DNA of 52,825 nt from Streptomyces jumonjinensis. Lineage in GTDB: Bacteria; Actinomycetota; Actinomycetes; Streptomycetales; Streptomycetaceae. Location of the stretch: positions 1 to 52,825 of the forward strand of contig NZ_VCLA01000011.1 in NCBI RefSeq assembly GCF_009600885.1. The letters are read 5' to 3'. A program made the position numbers and the translations under genes. Below, one piece after another: positions 51,637 to 52,825 of the stretch (the first letter of the stretch is position 1; every line of letters starts with the position of its first letter). The notes beneath the pieces were generated by a model, which was not told where the DNA came from, did not search any database, and saw only the letters and a program-made list of their open reading frames with translations.

Positions 51637-52244
51637 CAAAGTTCCGTCGTCGTCGTGTCGCCTGCATCAGTGTCCGGAGCGTCCGGATCGAACGACGGAA
51701 CGCCTTCCGCTGTCTCGGCCTCGATCGCCTCGGCCTCGGGGAGGAAGGGCGCCGGCTCCGGCAGCTCGTCCAGGCCGCGCAGGCCCATCCGCTCCAGGAA
51801 ATAGTTCGTCGTCCCGTACAGGATCGCACCTGTTTCGGGTTCCGCGCCCGCCTCCGCCACCAGACCGCGCTGGAGAAGGGTGCGCATGACCCCGTCGCAG
51901 TTCACTCCGCGCACGGCTGAGACCCGGGAGCGGCTGACCGGCTGGCGGTAGGCGACCACCGCGAGGGTCTCCAGCGCGGCCTGGGTGAGCCGGGCCTGCT
52001 GGCCGTCGAGGACGAAGCGTTCGACGGCCCCGGCGTACTCGGCCCGGGAGTAGAACCGCCAGCCGCCCGCCACCAGCCTCAGCTCGAAACCGCGGCCCTG
52101 GACGGCGTACTCGTCGGTCAGCTCGCGCAGGGCGTCGGCGACGGCCCTGCGGGGCTGCTCCAGCACCCTGGCGAGGTGCTCCTCGGTGGCGGGCTCGTCC
52201 ACGACCATCAGTACGGCTTCGAGGGCGGGCTTGAGGTCGCTCAT
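51636..52244 (-). CDS. scpB: Segregation and condensation protein ScpB
   Basis: A 202-residue kleisin-interacting subunit of the SMC-ScpAB condensin. Two winged-helix domains are visible: LKPALEAVLMVVDEPATEEHLARVL with RGFELRLVAGGWRFYSRAEYAGAV, and LTQAALETLAVVAYRQPVSRSRVSAVRGVNCDGVMRTLLQRGLV. The acidic C-terminal tail (DPDAPDTDAGDTTTTEL) is disordered. It overlaps scpA by ATGA and rluB by TGATG, so the three are translated as a tight unit that organises chromosome segregation. Confidence 0.95.
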   Translation of the reverse strand: MSDLKPALEAVLMVVDEPATEEHLARVLEQPRRAVADALRELTDEYAVQGRGFELRLVAGGWRFYSRAEYAGAVERFVLDGQQARLTQAALETLAVVAYRQPVSRSRVSAVRGVNCDGVMRTLLQRGLVAEAGAEPETGAILYGTTNYFLERMGLRGLDELPEPAPFLPEAEAIEAETAEGVPSFDPDAPDTDAGDTTTTEL

Positions 52245-52825
52245 GCCGTCTCCTGGGGGGCGTCGGGTGCTCGGTCGGACTCAACGGACTCATCGAACTC
52301 ATCGAACTCAGCGGGGACGGTCGCGGGGCCGTCGCCGCCGGTCCAGGTGACATACAGCTCACCGAGGGCCTCCGCCTGGTCGAGCTCGACCGCCCGGTCC
52401 CGGTAGAGCTCCAGCAGGGCGAGGAAGCGGGCGACGACGGTGAGGGTGTCGCCGGCCTCCGCCACCAGCTCCCGGAAGGCGGTCCGCCCCCGCTCCCGCA
52501 GCAGGGCCGCCACGATCCCGGCCTGCTCGCGGACGCTGACCAGCGGGGCGTGGATGTGGTCGAGGTGGACCTGCGGCCTCGGCCGGGGCCGTGCCGCCTT
52601 GACCGCGAGCCGCGCGAAACCCTCCGCGCCGATGCCGATGACCACCTCGGGCAGCAGCTCGGCGTGGCGGGGTTCGAGCCCGACGGTACGGGGGTGTCTG
52701 CGGCCCTCGGCGTCGAGCCGCTCGCCGAAGAGGTCCGCGATCTGTTTGTACGCGCGGTACTGGAGCAGCCGGGCGAAGAGCAGGTCGCGGGCTTCGAGGA
52801 GCGCGAGATCGGCTTCGTCCTCGAC
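52241..52825 (-). CDS. scpA: Segregation and condensation protein ScpA (C-terminal part; cut by the window end)
   Basis: 195 codons up to the stop are inside the window; the 5' part is beyond base 52825. The visible reading frame starts VEDEADLALLEARDLLFARL and continues to the kleisin C-terminal winged helix (LRERGRTAFRELVAEAGDTLTVVARFLALLELYRDRAVELDQAEALGELYVTW), the part that binds the SMC head. The end is acidic (EFDEFDESVESD). An internal GTG at 52645 is not the true start, because the frame stays open and family-like to the edge. Confidence 0.94.
   Translation of the reverse strand, partial: VEDEADLALLEARDLLFARLLQYRAYKQIADLFGERLDAEGRRHPRTVGLEPRHAELLPEVVIGIGAEGFARLAVKAARPRPRPQVHLDHIHAPLVSVREQAGIVAALLRERGRTAFRELVAEAGDTLTVVARFLALLELYRDRAVELDQAEALGELYVTWTGGDGPATVPAEFDEFDESVESDRAPDAPQETA

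Overview
The window reads as chromosomal DNA of a Streptomyces or very close relative. GC content is very high, third codon positions are strongly G/C, and genes overlap at ATGA/GTGA/TGATG junctions. GTG starts are frequent, leaderless-looking TANNNT promoters occur, and the gene set is typically streptomycete: a SepF paralogue, the aroH-tyrA-cmk-plsC-der block, scpA-scpB-rluB, the FxSxx-COOH RiPP genes and a sortase-E-type LAxTG anchor. I saw no rRNA, tRNA, insertion sequence, phage gene or CRISPR array.

Layout. 1-11 kb: the start of a GntR regulator, a DUF402 protein, a tripartite tricarboxylate transporter (tctC-tctB-tctA) divergent from an orphan CitB-type response regulator, a flavin-binding PNPOx-like protein, a 1.1-kb gene-poor stretch, a cell-wall-anchored AA10 chitin/cellulose monooxygenase, a secreted lipase, an ABC-2-like membrane protein and an alpha/beta hydrolase. 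11.1-21.6 kb: a conflict/signalling-like island. fxsA, fxsB, an AAC(3)-fold acetyltransferase, fxsC (TIR-like) and fxsT (MinD-like ATPase + TIR-like + STAND NTPase + TPR) run in one direction. A membrane SLATT-like (DUF4231-type) protein is divergent from fxsA, and a SLOG-like nucleotide-sensor candidate follows it. 21.8-25.8 kb: a DUF1684 protein and two luciferase-like flavin monooxygenases form an operon. Its promoter region also carries, on the opposite strand, an orphan cysteine-type leader peptide.

26-40.5 kb: a Cys-rich DUF5685 protein, a SepF-like division protein, glutaryl-CoA dehydrogenase, a DHA2-type exporter, a PAP2-like membrane protein, an I78-type inhibitor, a stand-alone cytochrome c oxidase subunit I whose 3' end overlaps a WYL regulator, a GT4 glycosyltransferase, a secreted Rpf-like transglycosylase with LysM, and two proteins of unknown function. 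40.6-45.1 kb: aroH-tyrA-cmk-plsC-der, a housekeeping block joining chorismate-to-prephenate-to-tyrosine enzymes to CMP kinase, an acyltransferase and the ribosome-assembly GTPase Der. 45.2-50.4 kb: an NAD-centred operon, pnuC-nadR-nrtR-ADP-ribosylglycohydrolase, followed by an RlaP-like nucleotidyltransferase. A paralogous nucleotidyltransferase overlaps that gene tail to tail, and a likely NrtR operator sits on the operon promoter. 50.5-52.8 kb: scpA (cut by the window end)-scpB-rluB.

The two regions most worth attention are the FxSxx/TIR/STAND locus with its SLATT/SLOG neighbours, and the NAD salvage/ADP-ribose/RlaP operon. The families are recognisable, but the combined function of each locus is my inference.
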